Part shown: positions 1 to 8,752 of the stretch, one piece after another
Layout of the letters: each line of letters opens with the position of its first letter
Numbering within the stretch: the stretch's first letter is position 1
Assembly (NCBI GenBank): GCA_938084055.1
Contig: CALKDK010000023.1
Location: 1 to 45,183, forward strand
Direction of reading: 5' to 3'
Length of the DNA stretch: 45,183 nt
Source of the DNA: an uncultured Luminiphilus sp.
Lineage (GTDB): Bacteria; Pseudomonadota; Gammaproteobacteria; Pseudomonadales; Halieaceae
The notes under the pieces: generated by a model
Told to the model about the DNA's origin: nothing
The model's database searches: none
The model's input: the letters and a program-made list of their open reading frames with translations, nothing else
Made by a program: the position numbers and the translations under genes

Positions 1-210
1 GGCCTGGATCGCGCCCGCAGGCGGGGTGATCTTGATCGCTTTGAAACAGAGGCCAATAAATTTTTCGAAGTCGTGCGCGAGGGCTACCAACAGCGCGTCA
101 GGCAGTCGCCTGATCGTTGGCGGGTTATTGATGCAGGTAAATTGATGGGTGATGTCGAACTGCAAATCAAAACGGCGCTGGACCAGTGGTTGCGCGATGA
201 CTGTGGTTGA
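1..210 (+). CDS. tmk: Thymidylate kinase, C-terminal fragment
   Basis: This is the 3' end of a gene that begins before the window; about 69 codons are visible, in frame 1, ending in TGA at 208-210. Thymidylate kinase phosphorylates dTMP to dTDP in the cytoplasm. The visible tail includes the segments RGDLDRFE and VREGYQQRV and then an amphipathic helix. This matches the usual Tmk ending, in which the LID-region aspartates (D-RFE) are followed by a Y-x-x-R/L helix. The next gene, holB, begins 14 bases before this stop, and tmk-holB-pilZ is a standard gammaproteobacterial order. The catalytic P-loop lies outside the window, so the call rests on the tail and on synteny. Confidence 0.85.
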   Translation, partial: GLDRARRRGDLDRFETEANKFFEVVREGYQQRVRQSPDRWRVIDAGKLMGDVELQIKTALDQWLRDDCG

Positions 211-1159
211 TGTGGAAGCGAATTGGCCTCCCGGGCCGCTGCCCTGGCAGGTGCCGCTCTACGAGCGATTCTGTCGGATCGCGCGTGGCGGCACCGTGCC
301 CCACGCAGTTCTTCTTCACGGCGCCGAGGGTCTTGGAAAGACGCGGCTGGCCGCCGCGTGGGCCACCGGCCTTTTGTGCAAGAGGACGCCTCCCAGTCCC
401 TGTGGCGACTGCGACAGCTGTGTGCTCGTGAAGGGCGGAGCCCATGCGGATATGCGATGGCTGAGGCCAGAGGATGGTAAGCGTGCGATTGGTGTAGAGG
501 CGATTCGAGCCGCCGTCGTTTTTATGCAGAAAACACCCAGTCATGGGGGTTATAAAGTTTTAATCATTGAACCCGCAGAAAGTATGACGCCCGCTGCGGC
601 CAATGCACTGTTAAAAACATTGGAAGAGCCGCCCGGTCAGGCACTACTGATACTGGTGAGTAACCGTGTCGGTGCACTTCTTGCCACGGTGCGCTCCCGG
701 TGCCAATCTAGTGTTGTGTCCAAACCGGGCCCTGTTGAAGCCGCACATTGGATTGCTGAGCAGGCGGCGTGCTCGGATGAGACCGCCGCGCAGGCTCTTG
801 ACATAGCGGCGGGTAGCCCCCTCGCAGCCCTGGAACTGATTATCCAGGACAGGCTGGCTGGGCGACTTGCGCTCTTCAAGCTGTTTGACCAGTTGACAGC
901 TGGCGAACTGCGCGTTTCCGAGGCGGTTCCTGAGTTTGCACCGTTTGATGTTGATGTGCTGCTCGAGACGGCGTTGCAGAGCGCTGAGGGGCAGCTCCGT
1001 AGCTGTAGCGGGAGCGATCGGCATCACGAGGGGTTTTATCGCCGCGATAGACTGCTCTCGCTGGTGAGTGCACACCGCCAGGGCATTAACTTTGGCAGGG
1101 AGACCCTGGTGACCGAGTTGGCGCGAATTCTTGCTGGACGGGCTGAGGAAGGGATGTAA
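197..1159 (+). CDS. holB: DNA polymerase III subunit delta'
   Basis: This is the clamp-loader subunit that works with gamma/tau and delta to load the beta sliding clamp on DNA. The protein is about 320 residues. An intact P-loop (HGAEGLGKT, residues 41-49) is followed by four zinc-binding cysteines at about 61, 69, 72 and 75 (CGDCDSC). The sensor region ANALLKTLEEPP is also present, typical of the clamp-loader AAA+ fold. I chose the ATG at 197 because the protein then starts MTVVDVEANW, just before the conserved PWQ motif; an upstream in-frame ATG at 149 would add 16 residues lying inside tmk. The gene overlaps tmk by 14 bases and is probably cotranscribed with tmk and pilZ. Confidence 0.95.
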   Translation: MTVVDVEANWPPGPLPWQVPLYERFCRIARGGTVPHAVLLHGAEGLGKTRLAAAWATGLLCKRTPPSPCGDCDSCVLVKGGAHADMRWLRPEDGKRAIGVEAIRAAVVFMQKTPSHGGYKVLIIEPAESMTPAAANALLKTLEEPPGQALLILVSNRVGALLATVRSRCQSSVVSKPGPVEAAHWIAEQAACSDETAAQALDIAAGSPLAALELIIQDRLAGRLALFKLFDQLTAGELRVSEAVPEFAPFDVDVLLETALQSAEGQLRSCSGSDRHHEGFYRRDRLLSLVSAHRQGINFGRETLVTELARILAGRAEEGM

Positions 1160-1204
1160 GTTTCTCGCACTATTGGTACTCTCGTGCAGAGGGGTGCAAA
1201 CACT

Positions 1205-1549
1205 ATGAATGATAGCGGTCGCCAGGGCATTTTGTCACTGACCATCAAAGACAAAGCGGTTCTCTACGCGGCCTACATGCCGTTTCTTGAGAACGGCGGG
1301 CTCTTCGTGCCCACCAACAAGCAGTACAGCATCGGCGACGAAGTTTTTATGCTCCTTACTTTGATGGATGAGCCCGAGAAGATTCCGATTGCAGGCCGTG
1401 TCGTTTGGATTACGCCGATCGGGGCCCAGGGAAGCAGGCAGGCAGGTGTGGGTGTTCAGTTTTCTGAACAGGATGCTACCGCTAACGCCAAGATAGAAGT
1501 TCATCTAGGCGGCGCACTGAATTCGGAGAAACAAACCCACACTATGTGA
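1205..1549 (+). CDS. pilZ: Type IV pilus assembly protein PilZ
   Basis: A 114-residue, single-domain PilZ protein. It resembles Pseudomonas PilZ closely: an early GILSLTIKDK segment, then AAYMPFLENGGLFVPT, then MDEPEKIP and a VVWITP-x-GAQG strand. In that family PilZ is needed for type IV pilus assembly and twitching. It acts with FimX and PilB and does not itself bind cyclic-di-GMP. In agreement, the N-terminal RxxxR arginine motif of c-di-GMP-binding PilZ domains is missing here. The start at 1205 is preceded by AGAGGGG at 1188-1194; an in-frame ATG at 1184 lies upstream of that site. The gene lies 45 bases after holB and is closed by an intrinsic terminator at 1574-1600. Confidence 0.92.
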   Translation: MNDSGRQGILSLTIKDKAVLYAAYMPFLENGGLFVPTNKQYSIGDEVFMLLTLMDEPEKIPIAGRVVWITPIGAQGSRQAGVGVQFSEQDATANAKIEVHLGGALNSEKQTHTM

Positions 1550-1573
1550 TGGGATGGTCTGTCGCTGCGGCTT

Positions 1574-1600
1574 AAAAAAAGGCCCCTGAACGGGGCCTTT
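1574..1600. terminator. Intrinsic terminator after pilZ
   Basis: GGCCCC, a TGAA loop and GGGGCC form a strong hairpin. It is flanked by seven A on the left and TTT on the right, so it could also work from the opposite strand. It lies 25 bases after the pilZ stop and should end the tmk-holB-pilZ transcript. Confidence 0.8.
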
Positions 1601-2018
1601 GCAATGACTTTAAGAGTAGTGGGCTTCGCTTGATTCTCTGACAGCTTATCCTCCGGCCAACCCATGGGCCGACCGTTGCGGCTTGGCAGCGCTAAATACC
1701 AGCCGACACGTCTAGTATGCATGACGATGCCGGGGGGCTGTCTACCCGGAGGCCGCCAAGAGTTAGAACATTATGCGATATACAGACTGCCATTCCGCAG
1801 TTGGGGGCTTAAGAGAGCTTTTGCAATAACTAACATTACATATTTATCGTAAGTAATTGTATATATTGATTTTCTAATTATTTTGCTTCAAGGGGAAGGT
1901 GACGTAATCTCCCGTGGGGTTTTCTAATGGCGGCTGAATATTGCAAGAACCCTGCCCCTGTGAGAGTATCCGCGCCCTTGGAATCGCCGCGCTGCGTCGA
2001 CGCCCCTAGTAAAACCCC
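1601..2018. other. Gene-free stretch with AT-rich island
   Basis: I find no credible gene here; a 62-codon frame at 1664-1852 has no recognisable features. The segment at about 1817-1895 is strikingly AT-rich compared with its surroundings and contains runs such as ACATATTTATCG and TATATATTGATTTTC. The 100 bases before tRNA-Leu are GC-rich and must hold its promoter. TTGCAA at about 1940 with a poor downstream -10 is the best candidate, and it is weak. A GC-rich GCGCCC stretch near the expected start would suit a stringently controlled tRNA promoter. Confidence 0.5.
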
Positions 2019-2103
<85 letters not shown>

Positions 2104-2173
2104 TTTCATGAACCTGGGTGCAATAGACGTCGTCACCAGCCTCGGCAAACATTACGATTTTCAGGAGCACTCC

Positions 2174-3499
2174 ATGCGGGTATCGATTGAAACCATCTCA
2201 GGGCTCGAGCGGCGCCTCACCATCGGTGTGCCTGCCGAGAGGGTTGACGGCGCTGTGTCCAAGCGCCTGCAGGAAGCAGCGCGCAACGTCCGCCTCCCGG
2301 GATTCCGGCCCGGCAAGGTCCCTATGAAAGTCATGCAGCAGCGCTTCGGTGTCGGTGTGCGGCAGGAAGTCATTGGTGAGGTCATCAGCCAGACGTTCCA
2401 GGAAGCCGTGATATCGGAGAAGTTACGTCCTGCGGGCCAGCCGAGGATTGAGCCTCGGGCACTCGAGGCGGGCCATGATGTGGAGTACACGGCTACCTTT
2501 GAAGTGTTCCCCACGCTTGAAATTAATGATGTTGAGGGCCTCTCAATTACGCGACCCGTCGCCGATGTGACCGAAGCCGATGTCGATGAGATCATCGAGA
2601 TTTTCCGCAAGCAGCGTGGTGAGCTCAAAGAGGTCGACCGAGCCGCGGAAGACGGCGACACGGTGGTAATAGACTTTCTGGGAACCCGGGATGGCGAGCC
2701 CTTTGACGGAGGTGCAGGTGAGGACCACACGCTTGAGTTGGGCAGTGGCAAGATGATCCCCGGCTTTGAAGACGGCATCGTTGGCATGGCTGCCGGTGAG
2801 GAACGGTCCATTAACGTCACTTTTCCTGATGATTACGCCAGTGAAGAACTGCAGGGCGCCCAAGCGGACTTTGCCATCACCTGCAAGGCAGTCAAGGCGC
2901 TTGAACTGGCCCCACTGGACGAAGAGCTGTTTGCCAGCTACGGAGTGGAAGAGGGCGGAGAGCCGGTTTTTCGTGACGAAGTTCGCAAGAATATGGATCG
3001 AGAACTCCGCAATGCAGTTCAGGCCCATATCAAGAACCAGGTCATGGATGCCATTGTCGCGGCGCACGCTGACGTAGAAGTCCCCTCCAGCCTGGTGGCA
3101 CAGGAAATCGAAGGCATGCGTGGGCAAATGTTTCAGCAATTTGGGGGCCAGCCCAGCCCCGAGATGGACCTCAAGAGTATCCTCCCGGACGACATGTTCC
3201 GTGAACAGGCCGATCGGCGTGTGAAGCTGGGTCTGCTGCTTGGGGAGATGATCAACAAGTTTGAATTGCACGCGGATCCGGCTAAGGTGCGCGAGACGAT
3301 CGAGGATATTGCCTCCACCTATCAGGAGCCTGAAGAGGTCATCAACTGGTATTACAGCGAGAATGAACAGCTCGCGCAGGTTGAGTCCCGTGTTTTGGAA
3401 GACCAGGTCGTCGAAAGGGTGTTAGCGGACGCCCAGATCGAGGATCAGCAGAGCACATATCAAGATGCGCTGGCGGCCGCGCGCCCAGCCCAGTCATGA
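2174..3499 (+). CDS. tig: Trigger factor
   Basis: A ribosome-associated chaperone and peptidyl-prolyl isomerase that meets nascent chains at the exit tunnel. The protein has 441 residues, close to the family norm. The ribosome-binding signature GFRPGKVP is at residues 43-50. An FKBP-type isomerase domain follows (about 150-245; [16 protein letters not shown]), then the helical chaperone domain with glutamate-rich arms. The start at 2174 ([10 protein letters not shown]) has AGGAG at 2163-2167. An earlier in-frame ATG at 2108 would give an atypical 22-residue extension beginning beside the tRNA. It heads the tig-clpP-clpX-lon cluster, and clpP follows after 22 bases. Confidence 0.97.
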   Translation: MRVSIETISGLERRLTIGVPAERVDGAVSKRLQEAARNVRLPGFRPGKVPMKVMQQRFGVGVRQEVIGEVISQTFQEAVISEKLRPAGQPRIEPRALEAGHDVEYTATFEVFPTLEINDVEGLSITRPVADVTEADVDEIIEIFRKQRGELKEVDRAAEDGDTVVIDFLGTRDGEPFDGGAGEDHTLELGSGKMIPGFEDGIVGMAAGEERSINVTFPDDYASEELQGAQADFAITCKAVKALELAPLDEELFASYGVEEGGEPVFRDEVRKNMDRELRNAVQAHIKNQVMDAIVAAHADVEVPSSLVAQEIEGMRGQMFQQFGGQPSPEMDLKSILPDDMFREQADRRVKLGLLLGEMINKFELHADPAKVRETIEDIASTYQEPEEVINWYYSENEQLAQVESRVLEDQVVERVLADAQIEDQQSTYQDALAAARPAQS

Positions 3500-3521
3500 A
3501 CCCCCGAGCCCGGAGTTGCAA

Positions 3522-4157
3522 ATGATCAATGACAAGCCCATGCAGGACGTAACCGGCCTCGGTTTGGTGCCCATGGTGATAGAGCAGACCTCCCGTGGGG
3601 AGCGGTCCTTTGACATCTACTCACGCCTGCTCAAGGAGCGGGTTATATTTGCTGTCGGTCCCGTTGAGGACCAGATGGCAAACCTTATTGTTGCGCAGCT
3701 GCTGTTTCTGGAGTCAGAAAATCCGGACAAGGACATACACCTTTACATCAACAGCCCGGGCGGATCGGTTACCGCAGGCCTGTCAATCTACGACACCATG
3801 CAGTTCATCAAGCCGGATGTCAGCACAATGTGTATCGGCCAGGCGGCATCGATGGGCGCTTTTCTACTTAGCGGCGGCGCAGCTGACAAGCGCTATATAT
3901 TGCCGAACGCCCGCACCATGATTCACCAGCCTTCAGGTGGTGCACAAGGGCAGGCGACGGACATAGATATCCAAGCCCGGGAGATACTTATTATTCGTGA
4001 GCGCCTCAACCGCTTAATGGCGCAGCATACGGGCCAGGCACTTGAGGTGATCGAGCGTGATACGGAGCGGGATCGGTTTATGGATGCCGAGCAGAGCAGA
4101 ACTTATGGGCTGGTGGATCATGTAGTCAACAGCCGTGAGAGCGCCCCGGAGGCCTGA
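3522..4157 (+). CDS. clpP: ATP-dependent Clp protease proteolytic subunit
   Basis: The serine peptidase of the ClpXP/ClpAP complexes, assembling as a barrel of two heptamers. The protein has 211 residues. The catalytic triad is Ser110 (in AASMGA), His135 (in MIHQPSGG) and Asp184 (in ERDRF). The N-terminal residues before [11 protein letters not shown] probably form the short propeptide that is removed autocatalytically in the family. The start ATG at 3522 follows CGGAG at 3511-3515. It lies 22 bases after tig and 89 bases before clpX, and the latter gap carries a perfect inverted repeat. I see no clear heat-shock promoter directly upstream. Confidence 0.97.
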   Translation: MINDKPMQDVTGLGLVPMVIEQTSRGERSFDIYSRLLKERVIFAVGPVEDQMANLIVAQLLFLESENPDKDIHLYINSPGGSVTAGLSIYDTMQFIKPDVSTMCIGQAASMGAFLLSGGAADKRYILPNARTMIHQPSGGAQGQATDIDIQAREILIIRERLNRLMAQHTGQALEVIERDTERDRFMDAEQSRTYGLVDHVVNSRESAPEA

Positions 4158-4174
4158 CAAGGCCCAATATTGCC

Positions 4175-4209
4175 TTGCAAACGACGCGTAAACCTATCAT
4201 CGTTTGCAA
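4175..4209. repeat. Perfect 10-bp inverted repeat between clpP and clpX
   Basis: TTGCAAACGA (4175-4184) and TCGTTTGCAA (4200-4209) are exact reverse complements separated by 15 bases. No T run follows, so it is not an ordinary terminator. It could be a stem-loop that protects or separates the clpP and clpX messages, or a regulator-binding site. Its right arm ends 25 bases before the clpX ribosome binding site. Confidence 0.7.
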
Positions 4210-4246
4210 TGTTAGACGGTAATGTCCCCGTGAAAGGAAGGGTGTG

Positions 4247-5527
4247 ATGGCAAAAGATGGCGCTGACAGTGACAAGCTTCTGTACTGTTCGTTCTGCGGC
4301 AAGAGCCAAAATGAAGTGCGCAAGCTCATAGCAGGACCTTCGGTCTTTATCTGCGATGAGTGTGTGGACCTCTGCAACGACATTATCCGGGAAGAAGTTC
4401 AGGAAGCCGCCAGTGAGTCGGGCTCTGAGCGGCTGCCTATTCCCCACGAGATCAACGAAATACTCGATCAGTATGTTATTGGACAGCAACGCGCCAAGCG
4501 CGTGTTGGCGGTCGCGGTCTACAACCATTACAAGCGGCTGCGGTACACGCCCGATAGCCGTAGCGGCGATGACGTGGAGTTGAGCAAGTCAAATATTCTC
4601 CTTGTTGGACCTACCGGGTCGGGCAAGACGCTGCTGGCAGAGACCCTTGCCAGACTCTTGGATGTGCCGTTTACCGTAGCCGACGCCACCACGTTGACCG
4701 AGGCGGGGTACGTGGGGGAAGACGTCGAGAATATCATCCAGAAGTTGCTGCAAAAGTGCGACTACGATGTAGAGCGTGCCCAAATGGGTATCGTTTACAT
4801 CGATGAGATAGACAAGATCTCCCGGAAGTCGGATAACCCATCCATCACCCGGGATGTGTCCGGGGAAGGAGTGCAGCAAGCACTGCTGAAGTTGATCGAG
4901 GGCACAGTCGCGTCGGTGCCACCCCAGGGTGGTCGCAAACATCCCCAGCAAGAGTTTTTGCAGGTGGACACCAGTAACATTCTGTTCATCTGTGGTGGCG
5001 CCTTTGCGGGGCTGGACAAAATCATACGCAATCGCTCAGAGAAAGGCGGTATAGGCTTCAATGCGGAAGTGAAAAGCAAGGACGAGACCCGACGCTTCGG
5101 CGAGATGCTGTCAGACCTGGCGCCTGAAGACCTGGTTCAGTATGGCTTGATTCCCGAATTCGTCGGGCGTCTGCCGGTTATTGCGACCCTCGAGGAACTC
5201 GATGTCGAGGCATTGGTCAGGATTCTCACCGAGCCTCGCAACGCCCTGACCAAGCAGTACGCCAAGATGTTCGATATGGAGGGCGTGGAAATCGATTTCA
5301 GGGAAGACGGCCTGCGAGCCGTGGCCGAACGCGCCATGGAGCGCAAAACCGGTGCCAGGGGACTCCGCTCCATTCTCGAAAACGTCCTTCTTGAGTCCAT
5401 GTACAATGTACCCTCGCAGCAAAATGTGGCGAAGATCGTCGTGGATGAAAGCGTGATCCAGGGGGAATCCGAGCCTCTGCTAGTCTACGAGAACAGCGAA
5501 ACAGCACGGGCCGTCGCTGAGGACTGA
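4247..5527 (+). CDS. clpX: ATP-dependent Clp protease ATP-binding subunit ClpX
   Basis: The hexameric AAA+ unfoldase that recognises substrates, for example ssrA-tagged ones, and feeds them to ClpP. The protein has 426 residues. The N-terminal zinc domain has cysteines 14, 17, 36 and 39. Walker A is GPTGSGKT (121-128) and Walker B is VYIDEIDKI. The pore loop GYVG, a VSGEGVQQ segment and the ClpP-docking IGF loop (GGIGFNAE) are all present. The start is the ATG at 4247, with AGGAAGG at 4235-4241; a GTG one codon earlier is a possible alternative. No key residue is missing. Confidence 0.97.
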   Translation: MAKDGADSDKLLYCSFCGKSQNEVRKLIAGPSVFICDECVDLCNDIIREEVQEAASESGSERLPIPHEINEILDQYVIGQQRAKRVLAVAVYNHYKRLRYTPDSRSGDDVELSKSNILLVGPTGSGKTLLAETLARLLDVPFTVADATTLTEAGYVGEDVENIIQKLLQKCDYDVERAQMGIVYIDEIDKISRKSDNPSITRDVSGEGVQQALLKLIEGTVASVPPQGGRKHPQQEFLQVDTSNILFICGGAFAGLDKIIRNRSEKGGIGFNAEVKSKDETRRFGEMLSDLAPEDLVQYGLIPEFVGRLPVIATLEELDVEALVRILTEPRNALTKQYAKMFDMEGVEIDFREDGLRAVAERAMERKTGARGLRSILENVLLESMYNVPSQQNVAKIVVDESVIQGESEPLLVYENSETARAVAED

Positions 5528-5551
5528 CCTGACCGGAGTTGCACTCCCATT

Positions 5552-5565
5552 CGGCACCTGTGCCG
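5552..5565. repeat. Short hairpin after clpX
   Basis: CGGCA, CCTG loop and TGCCG form a compact hairpin. It is nested inside a wider GGAGT...ACTCC pairing (about 5535-5574) just after the clpX stop. There is no T tract, so an intrinsic terminator is not supported; it may stabilise the 3' end of the clpX message. Confidence 0.4.
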
Positions 5566-5595
5566 CAATACTCCGTGACCCTGGGTCATCCGCCC

Positions 5596-5624
5596 CTTGA
5601 TAAGGCCGCGTACTAACCCCATGT
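5596..5624 (+). promoter_or_regulatory. Heat-shock (sigma-32) promoter of lon
   Basis: CTTGAT at 5596-5601 and CCCCATGT at 5617-5624, separated by 15 bases, match the sigma-32 consensus (CTTGAA, 13-17 bases, CCCCATnT) almost perfectly. The -10 element ends 27 bases before the lon start, consistent with a short leader. Heat-shock control of lon is well established in enterobacteria. Confidence 0.82.
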
Positions 5625-5651
5625 ATCAGGTTATAGAAACCGGAGTATTCC

Positions 5652-8063
5652 ATGACCGACGCCGCCTCTACTGAATTGCCGCTGCTGCCGCTTAGGGATG
5701 TAGTTGTCTACCCCCATATGGTCCTGCCTCTGTTTGTGGGGCGCGAAAAGTCCATCCAGGCGCTTGAGCAGGCAATGGCCAGCGATAAACAGGTGCTCCT
5801 GGTGGCTCAGCGTAATGCCTCAGATGACAGTCCCGATGTCGACGATCTGTATCAGGTGGGTACGGTGTCAAATATTCTGCAACTCCTTAAATTGCCTGAT
5901 GGCACGATAAAGGTTCTGGTGGAAGGGGAATTTCGTGCCGCCATAGAGGCGATGAATGACGAGGGAGACTACACGGTTGCCCACGTGAGGCAGATTGAGA
6001 GTGATGAACTGCCCGATGAAGAAGTCGAGGAGTGCGTTCGCTCAACCGTTGAGCACTTTGAAAAATATGTCGGGATGAGCAAAAAGGTCCCCTCAGAGGT
6101 GTTGGCGTCACTATCGGGGATAGACGACCCCGGGCGTCTCGCTGACACCATCGCTGCCCATATGAGTGTCGATCTCGAGGAAAAGCAGCGTATTTTGGAA
6201 ATATCGAGTCTTCGGGAGCGGCTTGATCACCTGCTGGGACTTATGGATGCGGAGATCGATCTGTTTCAGGTCGAAAAGCGCATCCGGGGTCGCGTCAAGA
6301 AGCAAATGGAAAAGAGCCAGCGCGAGTATTACCTAAACGAGCAAATGAAGGCGATTCAGAAAGAGTTGGGGGAACTGGATGACGCCCCCAACGAGTTGGA
6401 TGAACTCCAGACACGCATCGACGAGGCAAAGATGCCCGATGAGGCCCGGGACAAGGCCCTTACCGAACTCAACAAACTGAAAATGATGTCTCCCATGTCC
6501 GCGGAAGCCTCTGTGTTACGTGGCTACATTGACTGGATGGTCACGGTGCCGTGGTCCAAGCGCAGCAAGGTCAAGCATGACCTCCAGCGTGCCGGCACGA
6601 TCCTCAATGCCGACCACTATGGACTTGAAGAGGTCAAGGATCGAATTCTCGAGTATCTGGCCGTGCAGAAGCGGGTGCGCAAAATAAAGGGGCCGGTACT
6701 CTGCCTCGTCGGACCACCGGGGGTGGGCAAGACATCGCTGGGTGAGTCCCTGGCCAGGGCTACAAATCGGAAGTTTGTGCGCATGGCTTTGGGAGGGGTC
6801 CGTGACGAAGCCGAGATTCGGGGCCACCGGCGCACCTACATTGGATCGATGCCGGGAAAATTACTACAGAAGATGGCAAAAGCTGGCGTAAGAAACCCTC
6901 TGTTTCTCCTTGATGAGATTGACAAAATGGGGATGGATCATCGGGGCGATCCGGCATCTGCGATGCTCGAGGTGCTCGATCCAGAGCAGAATCATGCGTT
7001 CAACGATCACTATCTGGAGGTGGATTACGACCTGTCAGATGTCATGTTTGTGTGCACCTCGAATACCATGAACATTCCGGGGCCGCTACTCGACAGAATG
7101 GAGGTTATCCGAATTCCCGGGTACACCGAAGATGAAAAACTTAACATCTGTGAGCGGTATCTGGCGCCCAAGCAGATGAAGCAGAATGGTCTCAAGAAAG
7201 ATGAAATCAGTCTGGGACAGGAGGCCCTTCTGGATGTCATCCGTTATTACACCAAGGAAGCCGGTGTCAGGGGGCTCGAGCGCGAAGTCGCCAAAATTTG
7301 CCGAAAAATGGTTAAACGTTTTGCGGTAGGGGAGCTTGACGGTATAACCGAAGTGACCTGCGAAATGCTGCCTGACCTGCTTGGGGTCCGGAAATTCAAC
7401 TACGGCATAGCCGAAGAGGAGAGCAAGGTGGGACAGGTAACCGGGCTGGCCTGGACCTCTGTGGGCGGCGAACTGCTGACTATCGAGGCGGTTGCAGTGG
7501 CCGGTAAAGGCCGCCATGTTAAAACGGGCTCCCTGGGAGATGTCATGCAGGAATCGATTCAAGCGGCCAGCACGGTATTCCGCTCCCGATCACAGGCCCT
7601 TGGTGTGCCGGCGGCCTACCATGATCGGCATGATACGCATGTTCACGTTCCCGAGGGCGCTACGCCCAAGGATGGGCCCAGTGCAGGTATTGCCATGTGC
7701 ACCGCATTGGTCAGTGTCGCCACGGGTATTGCCGTACGGTCTGATGTTGCAATGACCGGTGAGATTACCCTGCGAGGGGAGGTGCTGCCTATCGGAGGCC
7801 TGAAGGAAAAGCTACTCGCAGCGCGGCGCGGAGGTATCAAAACGGTCATCATACCCAAGGAGAACGAGCGGGATCTGAAGGAAGTTCCGGACAATATCAA
7901 AGAGAATCTGGAGCTCCGGCCGGTCAAGTGGATCGATGAGGTGCTGGCCATTGCCCTTGAACGCGTCCCCGACCCAATTGGCGATGATGAATATCTCGCC
8001 GATACGGTTCTTGCGGGCGGTGCCGGCACCGGTTCAGAAAACATCCGTCCCTCTGCCCATTGA
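5652..8063 (+). CDS. lon: ATP-dependent protease Lon (LonA type)
   Basis: A cytoplasmic homo-hexameric AAA+ protease that degrades misfolded and regulatory proteins. The protein has 803 residues. An N-terminal LON substrate-binding domain (LPLLPLRDVVVYP at the start) is followed by a coiled-coil linker (about 190-300). The AAA+ module has Walker A GPPGVGKT (354-361) and Walker B LFLLDEIDKM. The peptidase domain has the Ser-Lys dyad Ser677 (PKDGPSAG) and Lys720 (GGLKEK). The start ATG at 5652 follows CGGAG at 5641-5645. A sigma-32 promoter lies directly upstream. hupB follows, as in Pseudomonas. Confidence 0.97.
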   Translation: MTDAASTELPLLPLRDVVVYPHMVLPLFVGREKSIQALEQAMASDKQVLLVAQRNASDDSPDVDDLYQVGTVSNILQLLKLPDGTIKVLVEGEFRAAIEAMNDEGDYTVAHVRQIESDELPDEEVEECVRSTVEHFEKYVGMSKKVPSEVLASLSGIDDPGRLADTIAAHMSVDLEEKQRILEISSLRERLDHLLGLMDAEIDLFQVEKRIRGRVKKQMEKSQREYYLNEQMKAIQKELGELDDAPNELDELQTRIDEAKMPDEARDKALTELNKLKMMSPMSAEASVLRGYIDWMVTVPWSKRSKVKHDLQRAGTILNADHYGLEEVKDRILEYLAVQKRVRKIKGPVLCLVGPPGVGKTSLGESLARATNRKFVRMALGGVRDEAEIRGHRRTYIGSMPGKLLQKMAKAGVRNPLFLLDEIDKMGMDHRGDPASAMLEVLDPEQNHAFNDHYLEVDYDLSDVMFVCTSNTMNIPGPLLDRMEVIRIPGYTEDEKLNICERYLAPKQMKQNGLKKDEISLGQEALLDVIRYYTKEAGVRGLEREVAKICRKMVKRFAVGELDGITEVTCEMLPDLLGVRKFNYGIAEEESKVGQVTGLAWTSVGGELLTIEAVAVAGKGRHVKTGSLGDVMQESIQAASTVFRSRSQALGVPAAYHDRHDTHVHVPEGATPKDGPSAGIAMCTALVSVATGIAVRSDVAMTGEITLRGEVLPIGGLKEKLLAARRGGIKTVIIPKENERDLKEVPDNIKENLELRPVKWIDEVLAIALERVPDPIGDDEYLADTVLAGGAGTGSENIRPSAH

Positions 8064-8114
8064 GGCCAACAGCGTCCCTGCCGCTATATTTTTGGAGATT
8101 GTTACGATCTAAGA

Positions 8115-8142
8115 TTGACCCCTTTGGCTCCAGCGGTATAAC
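8115..8142 (+). promoter_or_regulatory. Sigma-70 promoter upstream of hupB
   Basis: TTGACC (8115-8120) and TATAAC (8137-8142) with a 16-base spacer are a good housekeeping promoter in the lon-hupB gap. It would give hupB a leader of about 55 bases. It implies that hupB is transcribed independently of heat-shocked lon. Confidence 0.65.
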
Positions 8143-8205
8143 CTTCGTCCTAGCCCAAAGGGTTTCTGCCCTGGCCCTGCATCAAATCGCCCAAGAGGAT
8201 TCCAA

Positions 8206-8478
8206 GTGAACAAGAATGAATTAATAGACGCAATCGCCGAAGAGGCAGACCTCTCCAAAGCTTCCGCCGGTCGTGCTCTGGATGCCGCTATCAACGCCAT
8301 TACAGGTGCCTTGAGAAATCAGGATACTGTCTCTCTGGTAGGTTTCGGTACTTTTTCGGTCAAGCACCGGGCGGCACGTGAAGGCAGGAATCCCCGCAGT
8401 GGTGAAACGATCCAGATTGCAGCTTCAAACGCGCCTGGATTCAAGGCTGGTAAAGCCCTGAAGGATGCCGTCAACTAA
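8206..8478 (+). CDS. hupB: DNA-binding protein HU-beta
   Basis: A 90-residue nucleoid protein that bends and compacts DNA as a dimer. It starts [12 protein letters not shown]. It contains the family core [18 protein letters not shown] and the DNA-binding arm segment [14 protein letters not shown], ending [11 protein letters not shown]. The start codon is GTG at 8206, preceded by AGAGGAT at 8194-8200. It has its own predicted promoter and is closed by a terminator at 8569-8592. Placement after lon is the conserved order in Pseudomonas and relatives, supporting HupB rather than HupA or IHF. Confidence 0.95.
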   Translation: MNKNELIDAIAEEADLSKASAGRALDAAINAITGALRNQDTVSLVGFGTFSVKHRAAREGRNPRSGETIQIAASNAPGFKAGKALKDAVN

Positions 8479-8568
8479 TAGCACGGACACCCATGGGTAG
8501 CCTGCGTAGCGGTGGGCTCGGTTAGGAAATAAAAGCCCATCCCGGCGGTCAGTCTGGGCAGGGCAGAG

Positions 8569-8592
8569 AAGGCGCTTTATGGCGCCTTTTTT
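8569..8592 (+). terminator. Intrinsic terminator after hupB
   Basis: AAGGCGC (8569-8575), a TTTATG loop and GCGCCTT (8582-8588) form a stem running into six T (8587-8592). It lies 90 bases after the hupB stop. A TATAAT hexamer at 8595-8600 just after it could be a -10 for ppiD, but no convincing -35 accompanies it. The rest of the 8593-8752 gap holds a TTGTTAACAA palindrome at 8654-8663 and nothing else I can name. Confidence 0.85.
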
Positions 8593-8752
8593 CGTATAAT
8601 AAGGTCAGTCAGTCATCAATACGACCGACAGTTGCCATGTGGCCCCCCTTCGCTTGTTAACAACGCCGTGCGGGTGCTGGGGGTCGATGGGAGTTTTTTG
8701 GGGTAAATGATTTTGCTCCAACCCTTAATCAGCTAACGGGAAATTTCAAAAC

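Noticed and set aside
2543-3271. Long minus-strand open frame opposite tig
   Set aside because: No recognisable domain, and fully inside trigger factor; a shadow of codon bias.
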